5,278 nucleotides of DNA, from positions 1 through 5,278 of the forward strand of contig JAAZIT010000068.1 in NCBI GenBank assembly GCA_012800685.1, in the 5' to 3' direction. Positions 5,115 through 5,278 of this stretch are shown here, piece after piece. This DNA comes from Clostridiales bacterium (lineage in GTDB: Bacteria > Bacillota > Clostridia > Oscillospirales > Ruminococcaceae). Below the pieces are notes generated by a model. It had not been told where the DNA came from. It saw nothing but the letters and a program-made list of their open reading frames with translations, and did not search any database. Position 1 is the stretch's first letter, and each line of letters begins with the position of its first letter. The translations under genes were made by a program, and so were the position numbers.

Positions 5115-5278
5115 CAGCCTTTACTTCCTCCCTTAAATGTGATGACGGCAGATTACGGAGATTGTGACCCGAAAAACAAATATTTTAACAAAAAACACGC
5201 CCTTAATTATGCACAATAAATAAAATTATGATATTTACCGTTAATTCTTTTGGTTTTTCCCTTTTACCAATTGACAAA
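4943..5278. other. Gene-poor flank with overlapping minus-strand open frames
   Basis: No confident gene is seen. On the minus strand a second open frame of 50 codons (5184 to a TGA at 5032-5034) overlaps the 57-codon frame. The two meet at a run of six C on the plus strand (5057-5062); with one base fewer they would be continuous. A perfect palindrome TTAAGCTTAA is at 5012-5021. A 24-codon minus-strand frame reaches the right edge, with its stop at 5203-5205. A consensus -35 TTGACA on the plus strand is at 5271-5276, but its -10 would lie outside the window. Confidence 0.4.

Noticed and set aside
5271..5276. Perfect TTGACA on the plus strand at the right edge
   Set aside because: Its -10 and gene would lie beyond the window, so it cannot be judged as a promoter.
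5203..5277. 24-codon minus-strand frame running off the right edge
   Set aside because: It could be the 3' end of a gene outside the window, but this length is common by chance in AT-rich DNA and no motif is seen.

Overview
The window looks like an AT-rich, low-GC Gram-positive anaerobe of the class Clostridia. The reasons are strong purine-rich Shine-Dalgarno sites, U-tailed hairpin terminators, AT-leaning codons, and an oxygen-defence cluster (PerR-type regulator, desulfoferrodoxin, clostridial-type rubrerythrin) that is characteristic of such bacteria. The genus cannot be read from the sequence.

Layout. (1) 1-254 is an AT-rich leader. (2) 255-1757 is a two-gene plus-strand unit: a small membrane-anchored protein of unknown function, then a secreted papain-like (clan CA) cysteine peptidase with signal peptide, prodomain and catalytic Cys178/His290/Asn316. 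Both look more AT-rich than the oxidative-stress genes and are the least ordinary part of the window. (3) 1821-1862 is a bidirectional terminator shared with a convergent PfkB-family sugar kinase on the minus strand (1882-2778). (4) About 500 bases (2779-3278) separate the divergent kinase and the next operon; they hold a CcpA/LacI-like palindrome, candidate promoters and two operator-like inverted repeats. (5) 3279-4772 is a plus-strand run perR - dfx - rbr with 48- and 51-base gaps. A perfect hairpin straddles the dfx stop codon. (6) 4826-4942 holds two hairpin terminators. (7) 4943-5278 has no convincing gene. It does contain two overlapping minus-strand open frames that would fuse if a run of six G were five, so it may be a decayed or phase-variable small gene, or a piece of a dispersed repeat.

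How the genes work together. The PerR-like repressor carries the metal-sensing residues of peroxide sensors and would control its own transcript. Desulfoferrodoxin reduces superoxide to hydrogen peroxide without releasing oxygen, and rubrerythrin reduces the peroxide to water, so the operon is a self-regulated two-step detoxification module. Upstream, the anchored protein and the exported peptidase are probably translated from one mRNA and act outside the membrane; whether the first is an inhibitor, chaperone or partner of the second is open. The kinase stands alone and its substrate cannot be told.
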